Under the pieces are notes generated by a model. It did no database searches, had not been told where the DNA came from, and was given only the letters and a program-made list of their open reading frames with translations. From positions 2,301,001 through 2,365,000 of the forward strand of contig NZ_CP120373.1 of the NCBI RefSeq assembly GCF_029892065.1: DNA of 64,000 nucleotides. The letters run 5' to 3'. This DNA comes from Sinorhizobium garamanticum. Lineage in GTDB: Bacteria > Pseudomonadota > Alphaproteobacteria > Rhizobiales > Rhizobiaceae. How positions within the stretch are numbered: the first letter of the stretch is position 1; each line of letters opens with the position of its first letter. Positions 26,941 through 36,391 of the stretch are shown piece by piece. The position numbers were made by a program, and so were the translations under genes.

Positions 26941-27552
26941 ATGTCATCGAAAAACGGTCCGCTTCGCGTCGGGATCGGCGGCCCGGTTGGTTCCGGCAAG
27001 ACGGCGCTGACGGACAAGCTCTGCAAGGCGATGCGGGAGAAATATTCCGTCGCGGTCGTCACCAATGACATCTACACCAAGGAAGATGCCGAAGCGCTGG
27101 TACGGATGCAGGCACTGCCGTCGGAACGGATCGTCGGTGTCGAAACCGGTGGCTGCCCGCATACGGCGATACGCGAGGACGCGTCGATCAATCTGCAGGC
27201 GATCGCCGATCTCAACCGCCGGATTCCCGATCTCGACGTGGTCTTCATCGAATCGGGCGGCGACAATCTGGCGGCGACCTTTTCTCCCGATCTCGCCGAC
27301 CTGACGATCTACGTAATCTCCGTCTGCCAGGGCGAGGAAATTCCGCGCAAGGGCGGCCCGGGGATCACCAAGTCCGATCTCCTTGTGATCAACAAGAAGG
27401 ACCTCGCGCCCTATGTCGGGGCCGACCTCGACGTGATGGAACGGGACGCGGAGCGAATGCGCGCGGCAAAGCCGTTCGTGTTTTCGGACATGAAGCGCGG
27501 CGACGGCATAGACCGGATCGTCGAGTTTCTCACGGTACAGGGGGGACTTTAG
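26941..27552 (+). CDS. ureG: Urease accessory GTPase UreG
   Basis: A 203-residue SIMIBI GTPase. P-loop GGPVGSGKT (13-21), the metal-binding CPH motif in [15 protein letters not shown], Walker B-like [16 protein letters not shown] and the guanine motif NKKD are all present. It drives nickel insertion into urease with UreD and UreF. It lies 141 bases after ureF, separated by the palindromic repeat, and may need read-through. It is convergent with the broken FNR-type gene (11-base gap). Confidence 0.96.
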   Translation: MSSKNGPLRVGIGGPVGSGKTALTDKLCKAMREKYSVAVVTNDIYTKEDAEALVRMQALPSERIVGVETGGCPHTAIREDASINLQAIADLNRRIPDLDVVFIESGGDNLAATFSPDLADLTIYVISVCQGEEIPRKGGPGITKSDLLVINKKDLAPYVGADLDVMERDAERMRAAKPFVFSDMKRGDGIDRIVEFLTVQGGL

Positions 27553-27563
27553 GTCACCGCCCG

Positions 27564-28254
27564 TCAGAACCTCTCCAGCGCTTGCCGGTCGCGGATTTCG
27601 ATCACGCGGCCTTTGACCGTGACGCCTGATTGGCGGAGCGTCGAGAAGGCGCGCGACAAGGCCTCCGGCGCGAGGCCGAGCTTGCCCGCAAGCACGTTCT
27701 TCTGGAACGGCAGGCGGAAGGAGAAGCTGCTCAGACCGTCCGGGCAATGGCTGAGGATATAGCTGGCGACCCGCTGAGGCGCGGTAAGCAGTCGGTCCTC
27801 GGCAAGGCAGTCTTCCGCCATCTTGCCATGGCGGCAGAGAAGTTCGATCAGCGCCTGGGCGACATCGGTATTTTTCCGCAGCAAGCTGACGAAGCTTGTG
27901 GCTTTCGAACCGCGCGACGATCAAAGCCTCCGCTGCCTGCGCATTGGCGGTCGCACGATGCTCCAGGAACATGGCGTTTGCGCCGAAGATCTCGCCCTTC
28001 GGCAATACGGCAATGTCGGCTTCGCGACCGTCCTTGCCCAAGCGGTAGAGACGGACGAGACCCGAGAGCACGAAGAAGACATGGTCGATCCGCTCGTCCT
28101 GACGAAACAGGATATCGTATTCCTCGTGCGTGGAAACGATTGCGCCCTCGAGGATTGCCTCTGCCGTCGGACGCGGCAGTCTCGCAAAGAAACGCGAATC
28201 GAGAAGAACGGTTCTGTCGGTCGAGGTCAGTCGCAAGGTCTTCATCCGTGCCAT
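27564..28254 (-). pseudogene. Crp/FNR-family regulator, frameshifted
   Basis: Two frames together give one FNR-type regulator of about 229 residues. The N-terminal cyclic-nucleotide-binding-like domain is read from 28254 (or the ATG at 28245) to about 27875, including LFRQDERIDHVFFVLSGLVRLYR. The C-terminal winged helix is read in the next frame, with the recognition helix LAPEALSRAFSTLRQSG (E-x-x-S-R, the FNR class that reads TTGAT half-sites). They join cleanly (RQLAAE + NTDVAQAL) if one base is removed from the T5 homopolymer at 27871-27875. There are no N-terminal cysteines, so it would not be an oxygen-sensing FeS FNR. Either a real inactivating indel or a homopolymer sequencing error. 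Confidence 0.8.
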
Positions 28255-28302
28255 TCCCGAATTGGATCGACCAGATCCTAATCGGTCATCGAAAGACGTG
28301 AA

Positions 28303-28316
28303 TTGACCCCGATCAA
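28303..28316. promoter_or_regulatory. FNR/FixK-type box upstream of the frameshifted regulator
   Basis: TTGAC-CCCG-ATCAA differs from the consensus TTGAT-N4-ATCAA at one base. It lies about 49 bases upstream of the regulator start on the minus strand, suggesting control by an FNR/FixK-type protein, possibly the gene product itself. Confidence 0.55.
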
Positions 28317-28327
28317 ATAACTTTCAC

Positions 28328-28358
28328 AAAAAGGCCCGCGCATGACGGCGCGGGCTTT
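28328..28358 (-). terminator. Terminator of the RND efflux operon
   Basis: On the minus strand AAAGCCCGCGC and GCGCGGGCCTTT form a strong stem with a CGTCAT loop, followed by T-residues, 37 bases after the pump gene stop. Confidence 0.85.
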
Positions 28359-28394
28359 GGACAATAGGTTAAGTCTTGCGGCGCAGGAGCGGTT

Positions 28395-31300
28395 TTATTC
28401 GGCGGCAAGCGCGGGATGGTTGATGACCTTGCGATCGGACTTGTCGTCACGCTGCTCTTCCAGCGCCTTGATGCGCTCCTGCAATTCCTCGAGCGTGCCG
28501 CCCTGTTCGGCGGCGAGCTGTGTCAGTGTCTCGCGGTCGAGCGGCAGGTCCTCCTCCTCTTTCTTGCCGACGAAGCGGCCGAAGATGCGGGCGAGCAGCC
28601 GCGAAAGGTCGTCCATGATCAGGAAGAATGAGGGAACCACGACGAGGCTGAGGATGGTCGAGACGATGATGCCGCCGATCACCGCGATCGCCATCGGCGC
28701 GCGGAAGGAGCCGCCTTCACCGACGCCGAGCGCCGACGGCAGCATGCCGGCGGACATGGCGATCGAGGTCATGACGATCGGGCGTGCACGCTTGCGGCCG
28801 GCTTCGATCATCGACATGGTGCGGTCCATGCCGTGATGCATCATCTCGATACCGAAATCCACGAGCAGGATCGCGTTCTTGGTGACGATACCCATCAGCA
28901 TGAGGATACCGATCAGCACCGGCATCGAAAGCGCGTTCTGGGTCAGGATCAGCCCGGCCGCAACGCCGCCGATTGCGAGCGGCAGCGAGAACAGGATGGT
29001 GAACGGCTGGATCACGTCCTTGAACAGGAGGATGAGCACCACCAGCACCATCATCAGGCCAAGCAGCATGGCGTTGCCGAAGCTCTGCTGCATTTCTGCC
29101 TGCACCTCGGCGTCGCCGCTTTCGAGGAACTCCACCGTCCCGGGCAGCTTGGCTTCGGCCGCGATCTGCTTGAAGCGGTCGGACGCGGTGTTGAGCGCGA
29201 CGCCGATCGGCAGGTCGGCACCGAGCGCCACGACGCGGTTGCGATCGTATCGCTTGATGGAGCTGGGACCCTCCGAATAGTTGATGTCCGCGACGCTCGA
29301 AAGCGGAACGGTCGCCCCCGACGCGGTCTGGACCTTGAGGTTGCGGATTGCCGCGAGATCCGTGCGGAAATCGCGGTTGAGCTGGACGCGGATCGGGATC
29401 AGCCGGCCGTCGAGCGCGATCTTGGTGAGTTGCGCGTCGATGTCGCCGATTGTGGCGACGCGGATCACCTCGGAGATCTGCTGCGTGGTGATGCCGAGGC
29501 GGGACATCTGATCGGCGCGCGGACGGATCTGCAGTTCCGGCCGCGGCAATGCGCCGTCGGGGCTGACATTGGCGAGCAGGGGATCGCTGCGCAGCTTCGC
29601 TTCGAGAGTCGCGACCGCCGTGTCCAGGTCTGCGTCGTTGTTGGAAAGCAGGTTGAACGATAGATCGCGCTCGCCACGGTCATTGAGCTTGGTGACGCGA
29701 ACGTCGGGGATCGAGCGCAGCTTTGCGAATATCTCCCTTTCGATCTCAGATTGCGGCTTGATGCGGCCCGCCGGCGGCAGCTTCGGAAGATACTTGCCGA
29801 TAAGTGGCGTGCGGCCCATGACGTCGTTGACGACTTTGTTGACGAGGGAGTGATCGAGCTTCTTGAGAAGCACCGTGACTGCGGCGCGCCGCAGTTCGAG
29901 ATCGCCCTTCGGCGAGGCGCCGCCGAGCACGAAGACGTTTTCGACGCCGTCTATGTCCTTTATGCGGTTGTAGATCTCGGTCGTTGTGCGATCCGTATCC
30001 TCGAGCATCGCATCCGGCGGCAATTCGATCGACAGGCTCACGCGCGAATTGTCCTCCGGCGGCAGGAAGCTGCCTGGCACGAAGACGATCAGCGCGAAAA
30101 CGGAGCCGATCGAGAGGAGGATAGCGGCAAGCAGTGTGGCATAGCGGGTGTACCAGCGTTTCGTGGTGAAGCGCACGACGCGGCTGTACTGCCGCATCAT
30201 GAAGCCGTCGCCATTGTAGTGACCGCCGCCGACATCCGTCGGCTTCATCAGATAGGCGGCCATCACCGGCGTGATCAGGCGGGCGACGAGCAGCGAAAAG
30301 AAGACGGAGACCGCGACCGTCAGGCCGAACTGGATGAAGTACTGCCCCGGAATGCCCGGCATGAAGGAGACCGGGACAAAGACGGCGATGATGGTGAAGG
30401 TGGTGGCGATCACCGCAAGGCCGATTTCGTCCGCCGCCTCGATCGAGGCCTTGTAAGGCGACTTGCCCATGCGGATATGCCGCTCGATGTTCTCGATCTC
30501 CACGATCGCATCATCGACGAGGATACCGGTCGCGAGCGTCATCGCGAGGAAGCTGACGAGGTTCAGCGAGAAGCCGAGGAGCTCCATCACCCAGAAGGTT
30601 GGAATCGCAGAGAGCGGCAACGCGACCGCCGAGATTAGGGTTGCGCGCCAGTTGCGCAGGAACAGCATCACGACGAGAACGGCGAGCAGGGCGCCTTCGA
30701 TCAGCGTGTGAATGGCGGCCTCGTAGTTGCCGTAGGTAAAGTAGACCGAATCGTCCACCATCTCGATAGTGACATCCGGATTCTTCGCCCGGATTTCGTC
30801 GAGCGTCTTGGCGACCGTTTCGGCGACGGTCACTTCGCTGGCGCCCTTGGAGCGGAAGACCGCGAAGGTGACGCCCGGGTTGCCGTTAAAGCGGGCAAAC
30901 GACTTCGGCTCCTCGTAGGTGTCGGTCACCGTGCCGAGTTTCGACAGGCGCACGAAGCGACCGTTCGGGAGCGAAATCATCGTATTGGAAAGCTCGGCCA
31001 CGTCGCGCGTGTCGCCGAGCGTGCGGATCGCCTGTTCGCTGCCGCCGACCTGGCCGCGCCCGGAACCGAGATCCATGTTCATCCGGCGAAGCTGGCTGTT
31101 GACATCGGCGGCGGTGATGCCGAAGGAGTTCAGTCGGTCTTCATTGAGCTCGATGCGGACCTCGCGGTCGGAGCCGCCATAGCGGTCGACACGGCCGATG
31201 CCGCTCTTGCCCTGGATCGCACGCTTGATCGTGTCATCCACGAACCAGGAGAGCTCCTCGAGCGTCATGCCGGGGGAGGAGACGGCGAAAGTTTGGATCG

Positions 31301-31709
31301 CCTGGCCTTCGACGTCGACCTTGGAGACGATCGGCTCCTCTATCGAGGTCGGCAGGTCGCTGCGGATGCGGTCGATCGCGTCCTTGACGTCCTGCACGGC
31401 TTGAGTCGTCGGCACCTCCATGCGGAAGATGACGGCGGTGGTTGAACTGCCGTCGGTGATCGTCGACTGGATGTGGTCGACGCCGGAGACGCCGGCGACC
31501 GCGTCCTCGATCTCCTTGGTGACCTGGGTTTCGAGTTCAGCGGGGGCGGCGCCGCTCTGCGTGACGGCGATCTGTACGATCGGCACGTCGATGTTCGGGA
31601 AGCGGGTGATCGGCAGCGAATTGAACGACTGCCAGCCGAGCACGACCAGCACGAAGAAGGCCAGAATCGGCGCGACCGGATTGCGGATGGACCAGGCTGA
31701 GAAGTTCAT
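28395..31709 (-). CDS. RND efflux transporter permease
   Basis: A 1104-residue inner-membrane proton antiporter of the AcrB/HAE1 superfamily, with twelve expected membrane spans. The first begins at ILAFFVLVVLGW; TM4 carries the proton-relay pair in GILVDDAIVEIENIERH. The second half repeats the pattern (LMGIVTKNAILLVDFGIEMM). The C-terminal tail of about 70 residues is long, charged and probably helical (TLEELQERIKALEEQRDD). It exports lipophilic compounds together with the adaptor encoded 14 bases upstream. No outer-membrane partner is adjacent. Substrates cannot be told from sequence. Confidence 0.93.
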   Translation of the reverse strand: MNFSAWSIRNPVAPILAFFVLVVLGWQSFNSLPITRFPNIDVPIVQIAVTQSGAAPAELETQVTKEIEDAVAGVSGVDHIQSTITDGSSTTAVIFRMEVPTTQAVQDVKDAIDRIRSDLPTSIEEPIVSKVDVEGQAIQTFAVSSPGMTLEELSWFVDDTIKRAIQGKSGIGRVDRYGGSDREVRIELNEDRLNSFGITAADVNSQLRRMNMDLGSGRGQVGGSEQAIRTLGDTRDVAELSNTMISLPNGRFVRLSKLGTVTDTYEEPKSFARFNGNPGVTFAVFRSKGASEVTVAETVAKTLDEIRAKNPDVTIEMVDDSVYFTYGNYEAAIHTLIEGALLAVLVVMLFLRNWRATLISAVALPLSAIPTFWVMELLGFSLNLVSFLAMTLATGILVDDAIVEIENIERHIRMGKSPYKASIEAADEIGLAVIATTFTIIAVFVPVSFMPGIPGQYFIQFGLTVAVSVFFSLLVARLITPVMAAYLMKPTDVGGGHYNGDGFMMRQYSRVVRFTTKRWYTRYATLLAAILLSIGSVFALIVFVPGSFLPPEDNSRVSLSIELPPDAMLEDTDRTTTEIYNRIKDIDGVENVFVLGGASPKGDLELRRAAVTVLLKKLDHSLVNKVVNDVMGRTPLIGKYLPKLPPAGRIKPQSEIEREIFAKLRSIPDVRVTKLNDRGERDLSFNLLSNNDADLDTAVATLEAKLRSDPLLANVSPDGALPRPELQIRPRADQMSRLGITTQQISEVIRVATIGDIDAQLTKIALDGRLIPIRVQLNRDFRTDLAAIRNLKVQTASGATVPLSSVADINYSEGPSSIKRYDRNRVVALGADLPIGVALNTASDRFKQIAAEAKLPGTVEFLESGDAEVQAEMQQSFGNAMLLGLMMVLVVLILLFKDVIQPFTILFSLPLAIGGVAAGLILTQNALSMPVLIGILMLMGIVTKNAILLVDFGIEMMHHGMDRTMSMIEAGRKRARPIVMTSIAMSAGMLPSALGVGEGGSFRAPMAIAVIGGIIVSTILSLVVVPSFFLIMDDLSRLLARIFGRFVGKKEEEDLPLDRETLTQLAAEQGGTLEELQERIKALEEQRDDKSDRKVINHPALAAE

Positions 31710-31723
31710 GGTCTCTGTTCCCG

Positions 31724-32911
31724 TCAGTTGGTTGCCGGTTGCGCAGATTTGACCGGGTTGATGCGGTCGCCGTCGCGGACATAGGCGCCGGCTTTTGCAA
31801 CAGCCTGTTCTCCTGCCTTGAGGCCGGAAAGGATTTCGACGAACTGTCCATCCTGGATACCGGTTACCACCGGCACCAGCCGCACCACGCCGTCTTCGAC
31901 CTTGCGGACGATTGCCTTGCCGTCTTCGGCTGTAACGGCCGTTTGCGGCAAAACAACCGTTTGCTTTTGTTCGACGGTGATGACCGCGCTCGCATACATG
32001 CCGGCGCGAGCCTTGGACGTGTCGCTGAGAGCAATGTCGACTGCGCCAAGCCGCGTCTGAGGGTCCACGGTCGGCGCGATCAGCCGGATTTTGCCCTCGA
32101 TCGTGGTGCTGCTTCCGGCGAGCCTGACCGACGCCGGCTGTCCGACCGCAAGTTTGATGAGGTCGGCCTCGGCGACATCCGCCTTCATCTCGATCGCACC
32201 GTCGCGGATGATAGCAAAGAGCGGCTCACCGCTGCCGCTGGCGATGGCGCCGATCTTGGCGTTTTTGGCGGAGATCACGCCGCTGACGGGGGCCTTCACA
32301 GCGGTACGCGCAAGACGCAGGTCGATGTCATCGATCTGTGCCTGCACCACGTTGATGTCTGCCGTAGCGACACTCATCGATTGCTCGGCCGAGTGAACGC
32401 GGGCGCGGGCGGCAGCGGCGAGCGCCTTCAAGCGGTCCGCCTCGGCAGTCGACACCGTGCCATTCTCAGACAGCCGCACGGCACGATCGGCAACGCGTGT
32501 CGCCTCTTCCGAATTGGCGGTCATTTCGGCAAGCTGGGCGCGCAGTTGGGCGAGCGACGCCTCTGCCTTGGCGAGGTTGGCTTCGAGCTGGCTCCTCTGC
32601 AACAGCAGCGCGTCGTCGTTGAGCACGACCAGGGTGCTGCCTTCTTCGACCCTGTCGCCGACATCGACGTTCAAAGATCGGATGGAAAGGCCGTCGACCA
32701 GCGGCGAAACATAGGTTTCCTCGACCGCCTCGATGGAGCCGGTGGCGATGACGCGGTCACTGATCGATTGCTCTACGGCTTCGGTAACGACGATGGAGGG
32801 GAGCGCCTGCGATTGTTGCGGCTTGGCGGCCTCTTCGGCGAAGGCGCTGGAAAATGCGCACAGTGTCATTGCCGCGCAGGCGCCGAAAAGAGGTAGAAGC
32901 TTCTGAGCCAT
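31724..32911 (-). CDS. RND efflux periplasmic adaptor (membrane fusion protein)
   Basis: A 395-residue protein with a signal peptide (to about SSAFAEE, residue 26), a split biotinyl-lipoyl domain (VSPLVDGLSIRSLNVDVGDRV and VKAPVSGVISAKNAKIGA) flanking a helical hairpin rich in Ala/Leu/Glu (about residues 95-190), then beta-barrel and membrane-proximal domains. It bridges the RND permease to an outer-membrane channel. It is upstream of the permease in the same operon. Confidence 0.93.
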   Translation of the reverse strand: MAQKLLPLFGACAAMTLCAFSSAFAEEAAKPQQSQALPSIVVTEAVEQSISDRVIATGSIEAVEETYVSPLVDGLSIRSLNVDVGDRVEEGSTLVVLNDDALLLQRSQLEANLAKAEASLAQLRAQLAEMTANSEEATRVADRAVRLSENGTVSTAEADRLKALAAAARARVHSAEQSMSVATADINVVQAQIDDIDLRLARTAVKAPVSGVISAKNAKIGAIASGSGEPLFAIIRDGAIEMKADVAEADLIKLAVGQPASVRLAGSSTTIEGKIRLIAPTVDPQTRLGAVDIALSDTSKARAGMYASAVITVEQKQTVVLPQTAVTAEDGKAIVRKVEDGVVRLVPVVTGIQDGQFVEILSGLKAGEQAVAKAGAYVRDGDRINPVKSAQPATN

Positions 32912-33496
32912 CGGCCTGTTTTCCTAAAAATGAAATACCGGACATCGCGCCTTGAGCGACGAAGGTCTGGCTTAAATCACGCTATTCTCTTGTGTTCCCT
33001 GCACCGCCGACGGTTCGCCAGGCCCACGGGACATGGTCACAAACTTAAATTTCTCCCAATGCAGGCGGTTTCAAACCGAATACATCGAGTCCAGGAAAAA
33101 GTTCCCTAAAGGGCAAAGCTTAAGAAAACGATTTCCTCCCTGCGCCCGCCTCAACCAAAACGCTTTGGCCTATGTAATCGTCGCGCCAAATGCTTACAAG
33201 GCCACTGAAGCGATGGTGCCTCAAGATTTCTATTCCCGTATAGCTCGCAATGCAATATGGCGAGTACGCGAAGGATGCAACTTCGGCGCGACTTTTTGAC
33301 GTTACTGGATATTTCCCTAAATCTTAGCCGATTTAAGGACAGAAACATCCAGTAATTCCAAAAAAATCCAATAATTCAAAGCGCTACAGCGACCGTTGTG
33401 CGTCTAATCCTTCGGCTGATCTTGGGCCGGGCGGCTTGAACAAAAAAGAGCGCGCGGCGGGGCCGCACGCTCCAGTTTCCATCGGTTTCCGCGTGT
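32912..33496. other. Long AT-richer intergenic region with RIME-like repeat
   Basis: No supported gene in 585 bases. The first part (32912-33030) should hold the promoter of the divergent efflux operon. An open frame at 33033-33299 has atypical codon use and no good ribosome site. A RIME-like repeat with a CTTAGCC/CCGATTTAAG-type inner stem lies at about 33303-33406. A terminator for the ABC transporter operon lies at 33442-33472. Confidence 0.6.
33442..33472 (-). terminator. Terminator of the ABC transporter operon
   Basis: On the minus strand GAGCGTGCGGC pairs with GCCGCGCGCTC (two mismatches or wobbles) and is followed by TTTTTT, 24 bases after the binding-protein stop. Confidence 0.82.
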
Positions 33497-34489
33497 TTAC
33501 TTGAGCGCTTCGTCCGTTACTTCGTGCGTCCAGGCGCCTTCCGGCTCCTTGGAGATGACCGGGTCGGAGCCGCCGGCGAGCAGCGACTGGACGGTGCGCT
33601 TGAAGTCGGCCTCGTCGAGGGCGCCGTTGGAGCCTGCAGTCAGCTTGGCGATTTCGCCCATCATGCGCTTCTGATGCTTTTCCGTCTGGGCACCGGTGGA
33701 ATCGTTCTCAAGGACGATGTCGGCAGCCTCGTCCGGGTTCTCCTCGGCATATTTCCAGCCCTTCATCGAGGCGCGGACGAACTTCACCATCTTCTCCTTG
33801 AAGGCCGGGTCCTTCAGCTTGTCCTCGAGCACGTAGAGACCGTCTTCGAGAGTGGCGACGCCCTGGTCCTCGTACTTGAAGGTGACGAGGTCTTCCGGCT
33901 TGATGCCGGCGTCGATCACCTGCCAATACTCGTTATAGGTCATCGTGGAGATGCAGGCGGCCTGCTTCTGGATCAGGGGATCGACGTTGAAGCCCTGCTT
34001 CAAGACGGTCACACCTTCCGGACCGCCGTCCGTCGGGATCTTCAACTGCGACATCCAGGAGAGGAACGGATATTCGTTGCCGAAGAACCAGACGCCGAGC
34101 GTCTTGCCCTTGAAGTCGTCAGGGCTCGTCACGCCGGATTCCTTGAGACAGGTCAGCATCATGCCGGACTGCTTGAACGGCTGGGCGATGTTGACGAGCG
34201 GAACGCCCTTTTCGCGCGTGGCAAGAGCGGATGGCATCCAGTCGACGATGACGTCGGCTCCGCCGCCGGCGATCACCTGTGCCGGCGCGATATCTGGGCC
34301 GCCGGGCTTGATATCGACGTCGAGGCCCTCTTCCTCGTAGAAGCCTTTGTCCTTGGCCACGTAGTAGCCGGCAAACTGGGCCTGGGTGACCCACTTCAGT
34401 TGCAGCGTAACCTTCTCGGCGGCATTGGCATGGAAGGCGGCAAGCGAAAAGACGCCTGCAGCAAGCAGAGACGCAATTTTCTTATTCAT
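33497..34489 (-). CDS. ABC transporter substrate-binding protein (NMT1/THI5-like)
   Basis: A 330-residue periplasmic protein. The signal peptide ends at about HANA|AEKV (residue 23). The mature start LQLKWVTQAQFAGYYVAKDK and GLDVDIKPGGPDIAP are typical of the NMT1/THI5-like family that binds pyrimidine-like or thiamine-precursor ligands, and also of SsuA/TauA-like proteins. It is the last gene of an operon with two permeases and an ATPase. Its neighbourhood with dihydropyrimidinase and N-carbamoyl-beta-alanine amidohydrolase favours a pyrimidine or hydantoin-like ligand; that is inference. A 149-base gap containing a palindromic repeat separates it from the permease upstream. Confidence 0.9.
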   Translation of the reverse strand: MNKKIASLLAAGVFSLAAFHANAAEKVTLQLKWVTQAQFAGYYVAKDKGFYEEEGLDVDIKPGGPDIAPAQVIAGGGADVIVDWMPSALATREKGVPLVNIAQPFKQSGMMLTCLKESGVTSPDDFKGKTLGVWFFGNEYPFLSWMSQLKIPTDGGPEGVTVLKQGFNVDPLIQKQAACISTMTYNEYWQVIDAGIKPEDLVTFKYEDQGVATLEDGLYVLEDKLKDPAFKEKMVKFVRASMKGWKYAEENPDEAADIVLENDSTGAQTEKHQKRMMGEIAKLTAGSNGALDEADFKRTVQSLLAGGSDPVISKEPEGAWTHEVTDEALK

Positions 34490-34534
34490 GTCTGTTCCCT
34501 CTTATTGTTGGTTCATTCTCATTGTCGCTTCGTT

Positions 34535-34641
34535 TTAAAGCGCGTCGCATTCAATAGAGGCCCGACGACACGCTTTAAGTCTTTGTTTGCATGCATGTCG
34601 TTGTCCCGAAACCGCTGCACACTTTCGGGCGACATGCATTA
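34535..34641. repeat. Palindromic mosaic repeat (GCATGTCG type)
   Basis: AAAGCGCGTCG...CGACACGCTTT forms an outer stem (34537-34576), followed by ATGCATGTCGTTGTCCCGAAACCG and CGGGCGACATGCAT as a second stem. This is a different arrangement from the other RIME-like copies but is common in rhizobial intergenic DNA. It sits between permease and binding-protein genes of one operon, and may shape differential transcript levels. Confidence 0.72.
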
Positions 34642-35508
34642 GGCCCGTCCACTGCGGATGGACGGATGCCAGAAGGTGACGGCCCGCTCGGCGAGCGCGA
34701 CCACCCCGTAGAAGGCGGAGCCAGCCACCGCCGCAACGGCGATCTCGGCCCAAACCATGTCGACGTTCATGCGGCCCACTTCTGTGGAGATCCGGAAGCC
34801 CATGCCGACAATGGGCGTCCCGAAGAATTCGGCCACGATGGCGCCGATCAGCGCCAGCGTGGAGTTAATCTTGAGCGCGTTGAAAATGAAAGGCCAGGCG
34901 GCCGGCAAGCGCAGCTTGACGAGCGTCTGCCACCATGTGGCCGCGTAGGTGCGCATCAGGTCGCGCTCCATGTGGCTGGCCGCCGCCAAACCGGAAACCG
35001 TGTTCACCAGCATCGGGAAGAAAGTCATGATGACGACGACGGCAACCTTCGACTGCCAGTCGAAGCCGAACCACATGACCATGATCGGCGCGACGCCGAT
35101 GACGGGCAGGGCGGAGACGAAGTTGCCGAAAGGCAGCAGGCCTTTCTGCAGGAAAGGAGAGCGATCGATCAGGATCGCCACGGCGAAGCCGAGGCCGCAG
35201 CCGAGCGCATAGCCGATCAGCACGGCCTTGAGAAAGGTCTGCCGGAAATCGGCCGCCAGCGTCGGCAGTGAGTTGATGAGGCGCTGCCAGATCATCGAGG
35301 GCGCCGGGAGCAGCACCGACGGAATGCCGAAGCCGCGGACAATGCCCTCCCAAAGCACGAGAATGGTGATGCCGAAGAGGAGGGGAACGGCAAAACGCGC
35401 GGCGTTGGCGGCCGTTGGGTGCGCAAAGTGCTGGCGCACGAGCCATTCGTTTAAGACCCAGGCAGCGAGCCAGAAGAGCACGGCTCCGGCGAGAACGGGA
35501 AGATTCAT
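34639..35508 (-). CDS. ABC transporter permease (SsuC/ThiX family), second
   Basis: A 289-residue permease with about six membrane segments and the coupling-loop EAA motif near LMRTYAATWWQTLVKLRLPAAWP. It belongs to the BPD_transp_1 family used by taurine, sulphonate, nitrate and pyrimidine-precursor uptake systems. It overlaps the other permease gene by four bases. With that protein it forms a heterodimeric channel. Confidence 0.9.
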   Translation of the reverse strand: MNLPVLAGAVLFWLAAWVLNEWLVRQHFAHPTAANAARFAVPLLFGITILVLWEGIVRGFGIPSVLLPAPSMIWQRLINSLPTLAADFRQTFLKAVLIGYALGCGLGFAVAILIDRSPFLQKGLLPFGNFVSALPVIGVAPIMVMWFGFDWQSKVAVVVIMTFFPMLVNTVSGLAAASHMERDLMRTYAATWWQTLVKLRLPAAWPFIFNALKINSTLALIGAIVAEFFGTPIVGMGFRISTEVGRMNVDMVWAEIAVAAVAGSAFYGVVALAERAVTFWHPSIRSGRA

Positions 35509-36389
35509 GCCTTGGCTCCCATGCGCTTGAGAACGGCGGTGTGCGCCAGGCCGACGATCATGACGAGGACGGCGGCGAGCGCTGCGGCCATAAACAGAGC
35601 CGCCCAGATCTGTACCGTCTGACCGTAATACGACCCGGCGAGCAGGCGGGCGCCAAGCCCGGCCACAGCCCCTGTCGGCAACTCTCCGACGATCGCGCCG
35701 ACAAGCGAGATGGCGACGGCGACTTTCAGCGAGGTGAAGAGGTAGGGCATGGAGGATGGCCAGCGCAGCTTCCAGAAGGTCTGCGCCGATGAGGCATTAT
35801 AGGTGTGCATCAGGTCGAGCTGGATCGTTTCCGGGCTGCGCAGCCCCTTCACCATGCCGACGACGACCGGGAAGAACGAGAGGTACGTCGAGATCAGCGC
35901 CTTCGGCAGCAGGCCGGCAATGCCGATCGCGTTCAGAACGACGATGATCATCGGCGCGATCGCAAGGATTGGGATGGTCTGGCTGGCGATCACCCACGGC
36001 ATCAAGGACCTGTCCATCGCACGGTTGTGAACGATGCCGACGGCGAGAAGGACGCCGAGCGCGGCGCCGATGCCGAAGCCGAGCAGCGTCGCGGACAGCG
36101 TGATCCAGGCGTGATAGATGAGGCTCCGCTTCGACGTGATCGCCTTGTTGACGGTCGTATCCCAGATTTCGGCCACGACCTGATGAGGCGCGGGCAGGAC
36201 GGGCCGCTCCTGCACCATCGTGTTCCGGACGATTTCGGAGAAGCCGATTTCGGTTCTGGCGCGCGCGGCCGTATCGCGCTCGAAGGGCGCGTTGAGGTAA
36301 ATGGCGGCCACATACCAGACGGCGATCAATAGCAAGACGACGGTGCTGATCGGCAGCAGCTTGTCCTTGAGAAAGCTTTGGTCGCGCAT
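35505..36389 (-). CDS. ABC transporter permease (SsuC/ThiX family), first
   Basis: A 294-residue permease, with the first membrane segment near residues 13-30, a periplasmic loop of about 60 residues, then five more spans. The EAA coupling loop is DLMHTYNASSAQTFWKLRWP. The frame is open 250 codons further upstream, through the GNAT gene; ATG at 36389 is preferred because it gives a normal permease N-terminus and lies three bases after the preceding gene stop. Confidence 0.9.
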   Translation of the reverse strand: MRDQSFLKDKLLPISTVVLLLIAVWYVAAIYLNAPFERDTAARARTEIGFSEIVRNTMVQERPVLPAPHQVVAEIWDTTVNKAITSKRSLIYHAWITLSATLLGFGIGAALGVLLAVGIVHNRAMDRSLMPWVIASQTIPILAIAPMIIVVLNAIGIAGLLPKALISTYLSFFPVVVGMVKGLRSPETIQLDLMHTYNASSAQTFWKLRWPSSMPYLFTSLKVAVAISLVGAIVGELPTGAVAGLGARLLAGSYYGQTVQIWAALFMAAALAAVLVMIVGLAHTAVLKRMGAKA

Positions 36390-36391
36390 GG

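Noticed and set aside
28833..31445. Several plus-strand open frames inside the RND permease gene
   Set aside because: They have low-complexity charged products and lie within a clearly coding minus-strand RND gene.
33033..33299. An 88-codon plus-strand open frame
   Set aside because: Codon use is unlike that of the surrounding genes, there is no convincing ribosome site and no recognisable family.
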